From Candidatus Hydrogenedentes bacterium UBA2224 (lineage in GTDB: Bacteria > Hydrogenedentota > Hydrogenedentia > Hydrogenedentales > SLHB01): a stretch of 42,982 nt of DNA. Every line of letters begins with the position of its first letter. Within the stretch, counting starts at the first letter, position 1. Location: contig DDYW01000102.1 of the NCBI GenBank assembly GCA_002348185.1, positions 5,965 to 48,946 on the forward strand. The letters are read 5' to 3'. A program made the position numbers and the translations under genes. Below, in pieces: positions 17,633-25,111 of the stretch. The notes under the pieces were generated by a model. The model was not told the origin of the DNA, searched no databases, and saw only the letters and a program-made list of their open reading frames with translations.

Positions 17633-17661
17633 TTGACAGGATCCGGGATGGCTGGTAGAGT
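17633..17661 (+). promoter_or_regulatory. Sigma-70-type promoter, dockerin gene 17679-18164
   Basis: A perfect TTGACA (17633-17638) and TAGAGT (17656-17661) are separated by 17 bp. The predicted transcript start is about 10 nt before the GTG start codon, so the leader would be very short. Its -35 is only 6 bp from the -35 of the opposite promoter. Confidence 0.65.
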
Positions 17662-17678
17662 CAGGAGAGAGGTGGAGT

Positions 17679-18164
17679 GTGCCTACGTTCATCACACGAT
17701 ATGGCGTAACATGCTGCATCGCGGCGATGCTGGCTGCGATATGCGGAGGACCGGCGCCCTGCCTTTCCCCATGCCCCGACGTAAACGCTGACGGCATTTG
17801 GGACGTCTTGGACGTTCAAGCCATCGCTTCCGAAGTGCTTGCCCGCCAAGCGGATCTGGAAACCCGCGATGTTAACGGCGACGGCCGGGTGGATGTGCGC
17901 GATTTTCAGGCCGCGGTTACTGAACTGGGGGAGTCGCGGCCCGTCTCCCAAGATCCGCCTGCGGAACGCAGAGATTCAAAAGCCTGCCTGACAAGTGTCC
18001 GCAAACCGGGCCCGGCATGGGTGACGTTTGAACTGTTTGCGGCCGAACAACCTGTCCAGCCCGTGCCCCGCTACGCGGCGTGGCGCTTCTCCAAAGCGGC
18101 CGGACCCTCGTTTGAGCGATTCCTTTTTCACCTCACGCCCAACGCTCCCCCCTGCCCCGCCTGA
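17679..18164 (+). CDS. Small secreted dockerin type I protein (paralogue of 17098-17580)
   Basis: A 161-aa protein starting at GTG (17679), with an N-terminal signal peptide and a dockerin of two calcium loops, DVNADGIWDVLDVQ and DVNGDGRVDVRDFQ (about residues 33-90). The remainder is unassigned and ends ERFLFHLTPNAPPCPA, shared with the divergent neighbour (pattern ER-[YF]-L-[YF]-x-LT-x-NAPP). The dockerin could attach it to the cohesin-like proteins encoded at 19672-22179. The middle region differs strongly between the paralogues, so the conserved tail is likely functional, perhaps for secretion, anchoring or partner binding (inference). Confidence 0.75.
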   Translation: MPTFITRYGVTCCIAAMLAAICGGPAPCLSPCPDVNADGIWDVLDVQAIASEVLARQADLETRDVNGDGRVDVRDFQAAVTELGESRPVSQDPPAERRDSKACLTSVRKPGPAWVTFELFAAEQPVQPVPRYAAWRFSKAAGPSFERFLFHLTPNAPPCPA

Positions 18165-18179
18165 AGTGTGCCTGGTCCA

Positions 18180-18201
18180 AAACGGTGCGAGAGCGCCGTT
18201 T
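18180..18201 (+). terminator. GAGA-loop hairpin after dockerin gene
   Basis: A 9-bp stem (AAACGGTGC / GCGCCGTTT with one G-T pair) closes a GAGA tetraloop, 16 bp after the stop at 18164. There is no T-run. It could end or stabilise the upstream transcript, or lie in the leader of the next gene. The rest of the 138-bp gap to 18303 shows nothing further. Confidence 0.45.
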
Positions 18202-18302
18202 GAAAATGACTACCGGAAGCCCGGGAAGGTGGCGAGTCACACGCGAATTCAGGCGTCATCGTTACCCGAAGGGCGTGCACAAGTTTTAAAAGGAGTTCCA
18301 CG

Positions 18303-19586
18303 ATGAGAATCAGAGTGCTTCTCATGACTCTGTTGATTTGTTGCGGCGTCCCGTTTCTGGCGGTAGCCGCTCAGGAGGACGCGCCGGAACAGGCCATGCT
18401 GGGCGATCTGAACCGGGACGGTTCGTGCGATATCCGCGACGTTCAGGCGATGATCTGCCAGGCGCTTCAGGTGCGCGAGCAGGTGCGCGAGGCCGACCTG
18501 GACGAAAACGGCGCCGTGAACATCTTCGACATTCAAAACGGTATCAACACCGCGCTCGAGACCGCGGGGCTGGTCCAGCGTGTTCGAGGGCGGGTTGAAG
18601 GCGAAGACACCCTGCTTCAGAGCCGGGTGCAGGTGCGGGCGGTTTCGCACGACGGGCAATACGCGCAGGGCAATGTCGACCCGGCAACCGGGGAGTTCGT
18701 GCTGCGTCTGCGCGTAAACAAGGCGTGGAGCGTGGCCTTTTTTGCCAACAACAACGGGCAGGGGCAGCAGCAGACAGGCACGCTCGAGATGCCGGTTGAC
18801 GAGAAGGCGTCCTGCCTGTTGCCGCTTGCCGGTCTGTCGCATGGCGGCGAACTCGACCTGGGCAACCTTCAGTTCCAGGAACGGATGCGCACTACCCAGG
18901 ATATGCGTAACCTGTTCGCCCACATGAACCGCTGGATGTTCCAAAACGACAGCGACGCCGACGGGATTCCGGATTTCTGCGCCCCGCTGCTCACGCGGGC
19001 TCAGGAAGGCCCCGGCGTGCCGCAGGCGATGCGCCAGGGTGAAGGACTGGCCGTCTACGTCGCCCCGTGTATCACAGAATGGCTGGAACAGGTCACCGCC
19101 GTCTCCCTGACCGACTCGGATGAGGACGGCGTCCCGGATTTTGTGGCGCCGCTCATAGACTGCATTGAGTCGAGCCTGGACGAGTGGTTTGCGGGTCATG
19201 GCCAGCCCATGCCGGGCAACGGCGACCAGGGAGCGAATTTCGTCGCAAACCTGATCGCATACGTCGTGGACGGTATTCCGGAGTGGCTTGCCAACCTCGA
19301 CAGTCCCGATGTCATTGACGCGGACGGCAACGGCATCCCGGATTATCTCGAGCCGTTGCTCAGGGAACCGGGCGGTCCCAATGCGGTTGACACCGACGGC
19401 GATGGGCGGCCCGATTTCGCCCAGGACGCCGACGGGGACGGTATCCCGAACTGCCTGGATGACGATTTCCGGTGTCCGAACGACTGCGACGGGGATGCCA
19501 TCCCCAACGCGGACGACCGGGACCAGGACAACGACGGTGTGCCGAACTACGCGGACGCCGAGCCCTGTAATCCGGATGTGCACTAG
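18303..19586 (+). CDS. Secreted dockerin / calcium-binding repeat protein
   Basis: A 427-aa protein with a signal peptide (residues 1-23) and an N-terminal dockerin (about 33-90: DLNRDGSCDIRDVQ and DLDENGAVNIFDIQ). A beta-rich domain (about 95-190) follows. The C-terminal half has three spaced units of the form D-x-D-x-D-G-[IV]-PDF-x-x-PL (DSDADGIPDFCAPLL, DSDEDGVPDFVAPLI, DADGNGIPDYLEPLL) and then tightly packed thrombospondin type 3-like Asp repeats (DTDGDGRPDFAQDADGDGIP and DQDNDGVPNYAD). These bind Ca2+ and rigidify extracellular proteins. The start follows AAAAGGAG. It sits between the small dockerin proteins and the cohesin-like genes, consistent with an extracellular assembly partner. 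Confidence 0.8.
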   Translation: MRIRVLLMTLLICCGVPFLAVAAQEDAPEQAMLGDLNRDGSCDIRDVQAMICQALQVREQVREADLDENGAVNIFDIQNGINTALETAGLVQRVRGRVEGEDTLLQSRVQVRAVSHDGQYAQGNVDPATGEFVLRLRVNKAWSVAFFANNNGQGQQQTGTLEMPVDEKASCLLPLAGLSHGGELDLGNLQFQERMRTTQDMRNLFAHMNRWMFQNDSDADGIPDFCAPLLTRAQEGPGVPQAMRQGEGLAVYVAPCITEWLEQVTAVSLTDSDEDGVPDFVAPLIDCIESSLDEWFAGHGQPMPGNGDQGANFVANLIAYVVDGIPEWLANLDSPDVIDADGNGIPDYLEPLLREPGGPNAVDTDGDGRPDFAQDADGDGIPNCLDDDFRCPNDCDGDAIPNADDRDQDNDGVPNYADAEPCNPDVH

Positions 19587-19623
19587 GTAAAGACAGGATG
19601 GCTTGACCGCCTCCAGGGAAAGC

Positions 19624-19645
19624 GGGCGGGCCCGAGTGCCCGCCC
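19624..19645. terminator. GC hairpin after the calcium-repeat protein gene
   Basis: A perfect 8-bp stem GGGCGGGC / GCCCGCCC with a CCGAGT loop lies 37 bp after the stop at 19586 and before the cohesin operon. No T-tract follows. Confidence 0.4.
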
Positions 19646-19671
19646 CTTCCCGGGGGGCTTGCGAAGGATAC

Positions 19672-20340
19672 ATGATGGAAGCATGGGTGCAGAGATGGCG
19701 CGCCCCTTTATGGGGGGCGGCATGGGCGCTGTATGCCGGTCTTTGCGCCGGCGTAGCGCACGGTGCTAGCTTGACTGCCGGTACCTCGCGCTCGAATGAC
19801 GACGCGACGCTCGCGATTCCGATTGTCCTGACGCCCTTTTCAGGGGAGCAGGTGGCCGCACTCCAGTTTGATGCTGATTTCGATCCCAAGAGGATGGCCC
19901 TGGCTTCCGAATCGGGCGCGTCTTTGGGCGCAGCCGCGCAGGCGGCCGACAAGTCGGTACACGCGGCGCGAATCCGGCCGGGCCTGCTCCGGGTCATCAT
20001 TGCGGGCCTCAATCAGAACGTGATCGAAAACGGTGAAGTCGCCGTGCTGCACTTTCAACGGAGGGAACACTCCGAGGACCCCGCCGGCGTGGTTTCGCTG
20101 ACCAACGTGGTTCTATCGGACCCAACGGGGCAGGAAGTGCCCGCGCGTGCGCCTGATGGAGATAACGCGGGCTTCACGGCAGGGTTGCCGGCGGCCGAAG
20201 CCGCGTCAGGAGCGGGCCGGGCGCAGGAAGGTTCGCGTTCCGGCGTCGTTCTGGTGGCGGTCGTTCTCGCGGTCGCGGGTGCCGGCTGGTGGTATCTGGG
20301 TTCTCGCCGGACCGGAAACCGCCGGAGGAGCCGGCCATGA
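19672..20340 (+). CDS. Membrane-anchored cohesin-like protein
   Basis: A 222-aa protein with a signal peptide, one cohesin-like domain (about residues 35-155), and a C-terminal membrane helix followed by a basic tail (SGVVLVAVVLAVAGAGWWYL then RRTGNRRRSRP). Cohesin-type signatures are VAALQFDADFDPKRM near the start and LRVIIAGLNQNVIENGEVAV in the second half. The start is ATG 19672 or 19675 after GAAGGA; the open frame to 19603 lacks a signal. The topology places the cohesin outside the membrane, as for surface scaffolds that capture dockerin proteins. It overlaps the next gene by 4 nt (ATGA), so the two are translationally coupled. Cohesin assignment is by pattern; a profile search would settle it. 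Confidence 0.72.
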   Translation: MMEAWVQRWRAPLWGAAWALYAGLCAGVAHGASLTAGTSRSNDDATLAIPIVLTPFSGEQVAALQFDADFDPKRMALASESGASLGAAAQAADKSVHAARIRPGLLRVIIAGLNQNVIENGEVAVLHFQRREHSEDPAGVVSLTNVVLSDPTGQEVPARAPDGDNAGFTAGLPAAEAASGAGRAQEGSRSGVVLVAVVLAVAGAGWWYLGSRRTGNRRRSRP

Positions 20341-21491
20341 GATGGCGTGTCTCTGTTCGCTACGTCGTTTCGGCGGCCGCCGTGATGGTCGTGGCGCTGG
20401 AGTCCGCTTTTGGCGCGGCCCTGCTCGATCTGGGTCATGTGCGGCGCGAGGGCGAATACATCGCGGTTCCGGTGGAGTTTACCCCGGACGCGCTCGCCGG
20501 TACCGCGGGTCTGCAATTTGATTTGCGGTACGATCCGGCACAGTTCCAGGTGGAGTCGATTGCGGCGGAGTATTCGGCAGTCCAGAGCGCCAAAGGTGTA
20601 TCGTGGAGCGAACCTGCGCCCGGCCAGCTTCGCGTGCTGATTGCGGGCATGAATCAGACCGTGATGCCCCAGGGGACGGTTGCCTCGGTGTATCTGATTC
20701 CGATGTCAGCCTCCCGCGATTCGGAACCTTGCGGGTTTACCGCGGGCATCGCTTCGGGACCGTTCGGAGAGGATGTGCCTCTTGCGGTGCCCATGGCCCA
20801 GAAGGAGGAAACCGCCTCCGGGGACACGTCCGCGAAGACCGGCAATGACGGCGCCAGCGCGCTGCCGGAACCCGGCTCGAAACCGGAGCTCGCGGGCCAG
20901 GAAGCCCTTTCCGTCGAGGCCATGCAGGACTCCTCTCAGGCACCGGAGAGCGCCGCGTATGCGACGCCCAGTCTGACGGGAGGGTATCTTGACGGTGCCG
21001 CTGAGGAGCGCGACGAAGCCATGTCTGGCGGCGTCTATCGTGGCGGAGTCGGATACGGCCGGGAGCCATGGCTGGCGCGGCAAGAAAGAGCGGTCTCCCT
21101 GGAAAACCATGACGCGGGGCCGCCTGAGCTGCGACACAGCGCGGTGGGAAGGCCGCGTTCTGCATTTCCTGTCCATGCGCGGGGCGCTGTGCCCGGAACG
21201 ATTGCGGAGCCGCAGCGCGATGCAAAGATTGTCTCCGGCGGGGAGGCCGCGTTCGGTCACCGGATGGATGTAGCTATGGTTCGCGGTTCCGGCGAGGAGT
21301 TCGTCCGGCCATCCGAATCGGCCTTTCTTTCGCTTCAGAACGATTCTCCACGCGCCGATGCCGTTTCCCGGGGCGACACGCACCCGTCCCATCAGGCGGT
21401 CCTGTGTGGCGCGCTCGGGGCGGCCATGGCGCTCGTGCTCCTGATACGCCAGCGCTTTCTTGCACCGAGGTCGGGCGTACGGAGGCAGTGA
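20337..21491 (+). CDS. Cohesin-like protein with long linker and C-terminal membrane anchor
   Basis: A 384-aa protein with a signal peptide (about 1-26), one cohesin-like domain (about 28-150: TAGLQFDLRYDPAQF and LRVLIAGMNQTVMPQG), and then a ~200-residue low-complexity linker rich in Ser, Ala, Glu and Gly. A C-terminal membrane helix near residue 355 (VLCGALGAAMALVLLI) and a basic tail end the protein. It shares the cohesin layout and the AG-[LMF]-NQ-[NT]-V core motif with both neighbours, so the three genes probably arose by duplication. ATG at 20337 overlaps the upstream stop (ATGA); the longer frame from 20289 would start inside the previous gene. The linker would let the domain reach away from the membrane (inference). 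Confidence 0.72.
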   Translation: MRWRVSVRYVVSAAAVMVVALESAFGAALLDLGHVRREGEYIAVPVEFTPDALAGTAGLQFDLRYDPAQFQVESIAAEYSAVQSAKGVSWSEPAPGQLRVLIAGMNQTVMPQGTVASVYLIPMSASRDSEPCGFTAGIASGPFGEDVPLAVPMAQKEETASGDTSAKTGNDGASALPEPGSKPELAGQEALSVEAMQDSSQAPESAAYATPSLTGGYLDGAAEERDEAMSGGVYRGGVGYGREPWLARQERAVSLENHDAGPPELRHSAVGRPRSAFPVHARGAVPGTIAEPQRDAKIVSGGEAAFGHRMDVAMVRGSGEEFVRPSESAFLSLQNDSPRADAVSRGDTHPSHQAVLCGALGAAMALVLLIRQRFLAPRSGVRRQ

Positions 21492-21501
21492 GGAGCCACA
21501 G

Positions 21502-22179
21502 ATGACTGGAAGCCTGAACCGGGGCTTCGCTGCGCCGTGTATCGCGGTGATGGCGGAGTGCCTGCTATGCGTGTCCATGCAAGTCGACGCCGCCGTTCTG
21601 GATTGCAGCGAGATTCGTGCCGGCGCGGGCGACACCGACGTGGACATCTCGATCACCCTGACAGCGGATGCCGGCGAGGAAGTCTGCGGCATTCAACTCG
21701 ATATCCTCTACAACAATGACTTCCTGGGCCTTGACGGAGCCGAGTCCGGAGAGGCCGCTGCGGATGCGGGAAAGGACGTCAACTTCAGCATCATTGAGCC
21801 GGGACGCGCCCGGCTTATCGTTGCGGGGTTCAATCAGAACGTTATTGCCAACGGAATCGTTTCTTACGTCCAGTTCTCGATAGCGGCCGGCGCGCCCGAT
21901 GCCGTGTATCCCGTGGCGCCGGTGGCGGTGCTGATGTCCGACCCCTGGGGACTCGACATTCCCGCGGCGGGAATTGCGGGGGCCATCATCGTGGGAACCG
22001 GTGGACTGGAAGGTTCCGACATCGATGGTGACGGTGTCTGCAACGCCACGGATGTTCAGCTTGTAGTGAACTCCGCGCTGGGGCTTGCCGTCGCGCATGA
22101 TTGCGACGTGGACGGAGACGGCGTGGTGAATGCGCTGGACATCCAGCGGGTCATCAACGCCGCGCTCGGGATTGGATAG
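21502..22179 (+). CDS. Secreted cohesin-like plus dockerin protein
   Basis: A 225-aa protein combining an N-terminal signal, a cohesin-like domain (about residues 30-160: VCGIQLDILYNNDFLGL and ARLIVAGFNQNVIANGIVSY) and a C-terminal two-loop dockerin (about 172-225: DIDGDGVCNATDVQLVVNSA and DVDGDGVVNALDIQRVINAA). Such an adaptor could dock into one scaffold while holding another dockerin protein, like an adaptor scaffoldin. It lacks the membrane anchor of its two neighbours, consistent with being a soluble link. It starts 10 nt after the preceding stop with AGGAG upstream, so it is the third gene of the operon. Confidence 0.78.
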   Translation: MTGSLNRGFAAPCIAVMAECLLCVSMQVDAAVLDCSEIRAGAGDTDVDISITLTADAGEEVCGIQLDILYNNDFLGLDGAESGEAAADAGKDVNFSIIEPGRARLIVAGFNQNVIANGIVSYVQFSIAAGAPDAVYPVAPVAVLMSDPWGLDIPAAGIAGAIIVGTGGLEGSDIDGDGVCNATDVQLVVNSALGLAVAHDCDVDGDGVVNALDIQRVINAALGIG

Positions 22180-22243
22180 CCTTTTCGCGCGAAGGGGCGG
22201 ATTCGGGCGCGCGGCATGTCCCGGGCGCCATGCAGCAGGCGGT

Positions 22244-23179
22244 TCATTCTTCCGCGCTCGGCGTTCTTTCCTTTTCCATGCGCTTCGTGGTGACGCGCTT
22301 TTGAACTCTGAGAAGATTGTGGCCGGTAGTCTGGAATCCCTCGTCACATACGGCGAGGGCCTCTTCGTACTGGCCGAGCTCGGTCAGGCTCTTGGCCAGA
22401 AACAGGTAGGATTCCTGCATCAACTGGTTCTGATAGTCGTCCAGCCCGCTGTGATTGTCTTTGAGCCGGGCCTGCTCGGCTTTCGCATTAGCCACGGCTT
22501 CACGGAGGACCTCCGCCGCCTGTTCGTACGCTTGTGGCGCCGGGATTCCGAGTTGTTGGTGATAGTCGAAGAGGTGCCTGCCCAGGGCGGCGCGAATCTC
22601 GAATGTCCAGGGGTTGGTCTCGACGCCGGCCTCGAGCAGTTGAACGGCCTTCCGCGGTTCCTCGGCGAAGTCCGCCATGAAGAATGCGCCGAGGGTATAC
22701 AGCCGTTCCAGGTTGGGGTTGAGTTTGAGGGTCAATTGATACCACGGGATCAGCTCGACCGGATCGCTGTGGCTGTGCATGACCATGTATGGCGCGATCG
22801 TCCGGTGCAGTTGGCCCACCGGGCCGCGCCAGTCCATCTCGGCGTTTAAGGCCACCGGCACGCCGCACTTATGTTCCAGACCGGCGGCCACATCCTCCGC
22901 ATCGTGGGCATGGAACCCGCGGGCTTCTTCCGCCTCCGTGGGCAGGCGTAAGGCGACGCCGTTGTGGAGGTATTCGAGCGTTTTCATCCAGACCAGACTG
23001 TGGGCCGTGAACTGAAGCTGGCCCATCAGGCTCAACGCGATGGACTCCTTGGCCGCGAGCATCTCGTCGGCGGTGAATTGGGCGCGGACCTCGTCGACCT
23101 GCCCATTGTGCACGCGGACGAGGAGACCGCAGAGGACAAAGCCGGGAATCAGCAGCAGGGGAAACAGTTTTGATCCCAT
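22244..23179 (-). CDS. Membrane-anchored TPR-like protein beside an ABC exporter
   Basis: A 311-aa protein with an N-terminal signal anchor (residues 4-22, FPLLLIPGFVLCGLLV). It then has helical repeats; the C-terminal part shows TPR-like pairs (LYTLGAFFMADFAEEPRKAV and SYLFLAKSLTELGQYEEALA). A central His-rich segment (GFHAHDAED, MVMHSHSDP) is unusual and could bind metal. I do not recognise a named family. It is the last gene of a minus-strand group after the permease gene, 30 bp downstream of it, and has its own GGAG site. A periplasmic partner of the exporter is a reasonable guess. Confidence 0.7.
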   Translation of the reverse strand: MGSKLFPLLLIPGFVLCGLLVRVHNGQVDEVRAQFTADEMLAAKESIALSLMGQLQFTAHSLVWMKTLEYLHNGVALRLPTEAEEARGFHAHDAEDVAAGLEHKCGVPVALNAEMDWRGPVGQLHRTIAPYMVMHSHSDPVELIPWYQLTLKLNPNLERLYTLGAFFMADFAEEPRKAVQLLEAGVETNPWTFEIRAALGRHLFDYHQQLGIPAPQAYEQAAEVLREAVANAKAEQARLKDNHSGLDDYQNQLMQESYLFLAKSLTELGQYEEALAVCDEGFQTTGHNLLRVQKRVTTKRMEKERTPSAEE

Positions 23180-23209
23180 GTCACCACTCCTGTCCGCTTG
23201 GCCCGCGCC

Positions 23210-23977
23210 TCATAGCGCGGTCCGCCCGAAACGCCACGCGCCGAGGGCGATGAAGATGGCGGAATACACGACCGCGTACGCGGTCAGGGCCGCCAGGGCG
23301 CCCGCGGGAATCGACGGCCATTCATGAATGACTTTCTTCGAGAGGTCAAAGAGTTCCAGATGTGGAACCACCCAGTACAGCCCTTCCGCCAGCCGGCGCG
23401 CGACGCCCTGCAACTCGCTGTGCACCGCGAGAATGGTGTTCGCGAAGGTGCTCATAGCCAGGCACAGAAGGAGCGAGACGGTCACGTTGGCGCCGTGGGT
23501 GAGGAAGAGGGACAGCGCCATCACAACCGCGGCGATCAGCCACATCGACAGAATCCGCAGGTACAGCGCCTGAAGAAAGATCGCGCCCGGGGAGATTTCA
23601 AACACCAGGAACAGGACATGCAATTCCACCCAGAACAGCAATACCACGGCGGAACTCATGAGGCCCACGCCCAGGTACTTTCCGAGAAAAACCGTGGTCC
23701 GGCTGACGGGTTTGGCCAGGAGGGGGTAGAGAGTACGGTTGGCGATCTCCGCCGGAAACTGTCGGGCGGAGGCCACTACGCAGAGCACGATACAGAGGAT
23801 GTTCGTGACCGTCAGGGCGACATCTTTGACGAATTTCTCGAGCCCCTCGATGCCGAACTGGTTGAAGAGGCCCGCGCCCAGGACGATGGCGAACCCGAGT
23901 ATGAGGACGACGTAGGGGTCTTTTCTCCGGAGGGATTCGAGAATGGTGGTCTGCGCAATCCCGAACAATCGTTCCAT
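23210..23977 (-). CDS. ABC-2 type transporter permease
   Basis: A 255-aa inner-membrane protein with about six hydrophobic segments, of the ABC-2 family lineage (NosY/GldF-like). The cytoplasmic start MERLFGIAQTTILESLRRKD precedes the first helix, and the typical ABC-2 segment ANRTLYPLLAKPVSRTTVFL follows helix 2. It would pair with the ATPase encoded 39 bp upstream and export an unidentified substrate, or move lipids or peptides. The start follows AAGGAG. Substrate cannot be deduced. Confidence 0.85.
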   Translation of the reverse strand: MERLFGIAQTTILESLRRKDPYVVLILGFAIVLGAGLFNQFGIEGLEKFVKDVALTVTNILCIVLCVVASARQFPAEIANRTLYPLLAKPVSRTTVFLGKYLGVGLMSSAVVLLFWVELHVLFLVFEISPGAIFLQALYLRILSMWLIAAVVMALSLFLTHGANVTVSLLLCLAMSTFANTILAVHSELQGVARRLAEGLYWVVPHLELFDLSKKVIHEWPSIPAGALAALTAYAVVYSAIFIALGAWRFGRTAL

Positions 23978-24016
23978 GGCCTGTCTCCTTCACGCGGGCA
24001 AGTCGCAGCCGGGCGT

Positions 24017-24949
24017 TTACGTGATCTTGTGGCCGAGTTTCCGAACGAAATAATCCTCGAGCGAGGGAGGCTCCTCGTTTACGTCGAGGATTGTTGCTCC
24101 GTGGGCCTTCAAATGGTCCTGAAGCGCCTGCGCGGTCTCCCAACTGTCCGCGGCATACACCTGCCCATTCTCTCCCGCGCTTCGCACGATGACGTTGCCG
24201 GGCAGATGGCCGGGAGGCCCGTCGAGCCGCGCGCGCACCACGACGGACTTTGACGCCGCGAGAATGTGGTCCAGGCGCGCCTCTTCGATGGTTTTCCCTT
24301 CGTCAAGGAGGACGATGCGATCGCACAGGAGGGCCACTTCCGTCAGTTCGTGCGAGGAAAAGAACACGGTCTTGCCTTGCGCCTTGAACTCCATGAGAAT
24401 CGCGCGAACGTCGTGTCGTGCGACGGGGTCCAGCCCGGAAGTGACTTCGTCGAGGATGAGGAGTTCCGGTTCGCCCATGATGGCCTGGGCGATGCCGACC
24501 CGCTGCAGCATGCCCTTCGAAAAGCCGCTGAGCCGTTCGCGGTCGCGCCCCGCCAATCCCACCCTTTCTATCAACCCGGTCAGGAGCTGTTCGCGGTGAT
24601 TCCGGGATATGCCGGCGAGCTTTGCATAGAGGCGCAGCGCTTCGCGGGCGGTGAGAAAGGGATAGTACACGGCCACTTCAGGCAGGTAACCGATGCGCCG
24701 CCGCGCGCCAGCGGAACCGGCCGTCTCGCCCAAAACGCTCAGCTCGCCCTGGCTGGGTTGGATGAAGCCCATCAGCGCGTTGATGGTGGTGGTTTTGCCC
24801 GCGCCGTTTGGGCCAATAAAGCCCACCACTTCGCCCTGCCCAACCGACAAATCGAGCCCGTCGACCGCCTTCACGCGCCGCCCCCGCGACGCTTTGAATT
24901 CCACGTGGAGGCCGGTGACCCGAATCACGGCTGGTCTCTGGTCGGCCAT
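24017..24949 (-). CDS. ABC transporter ATP-binding protein
   Basis: A 310-aa cytoplasmic ATPase. Visible motifs are Walker A (GPNGAGKTTT), Q-loop region, signature (LSGFSKGMLQRVG), Walker B (LLILDEVTSGLDP) and the switch His (SSHE). After residue 220 there is a ~90-residue C-terminal extension typical of ABC-2-type drug/NodI-like ATPases. The chosen start (ATG 24949) lies after GGAGGAG with 6-nt spacing; ATG 24955 and the far start at 24988 are less likely. It is the first gene of the ABC and TPR-like operon. The next gene upstream ends 162 bp away, so a separate promoter is likely. Confidence 0.9.
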   Translation of the reverse strand: MADQRPAVIRVTGLHVEFKASRGRRVKAVDGLDLSVGQGEVVGFIGPNGAGKTTTINALMGFIQPSQGELSVLGETAGSAGARRRIGYLPEVAVYYPFLTAREALRLYAKLAGISRNHREQLLTGLIERVGLAGRDRERLSGFSKGMLQRVGIAQAIMGEPELLILDEVTSGLDPVARHDVRAILMEFKAQGKTVFFSSHELTEVALLCDRIVLLDEGKTIEEARLDHILAASKSVVVRARLDGPPGHLPGNVIVRSAGENGQVYAADSWETAQALQDHLKAHGATILDVNEEPPSLEDYFVRKLGHKIT

Positions 24950-25111
24950 GGCCATCTCCTCCGTTCGAGGGCGGTTTCGTTCCGTCATACCTGCGGATGC
25001 GCGGCCGCCGGCCGTGCCCCCGGAATGAGGGCGAGAAGCGTGGCAAACGCCGTGCGCCCCGCAGGACGTCTCCGAAGCGGCACCCGGGCGTTCACGGTAC
25101 CTCTTGCCAGA

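Noticed and set aside
16546..22179. A cellulosome for cellulose degradation
   Set aside because: No dockerin is attached to any glycosidase here, and the local GH38-like and six-hairpin proteins lack dockerins. Only cohesin-dockerin assembly is supported.
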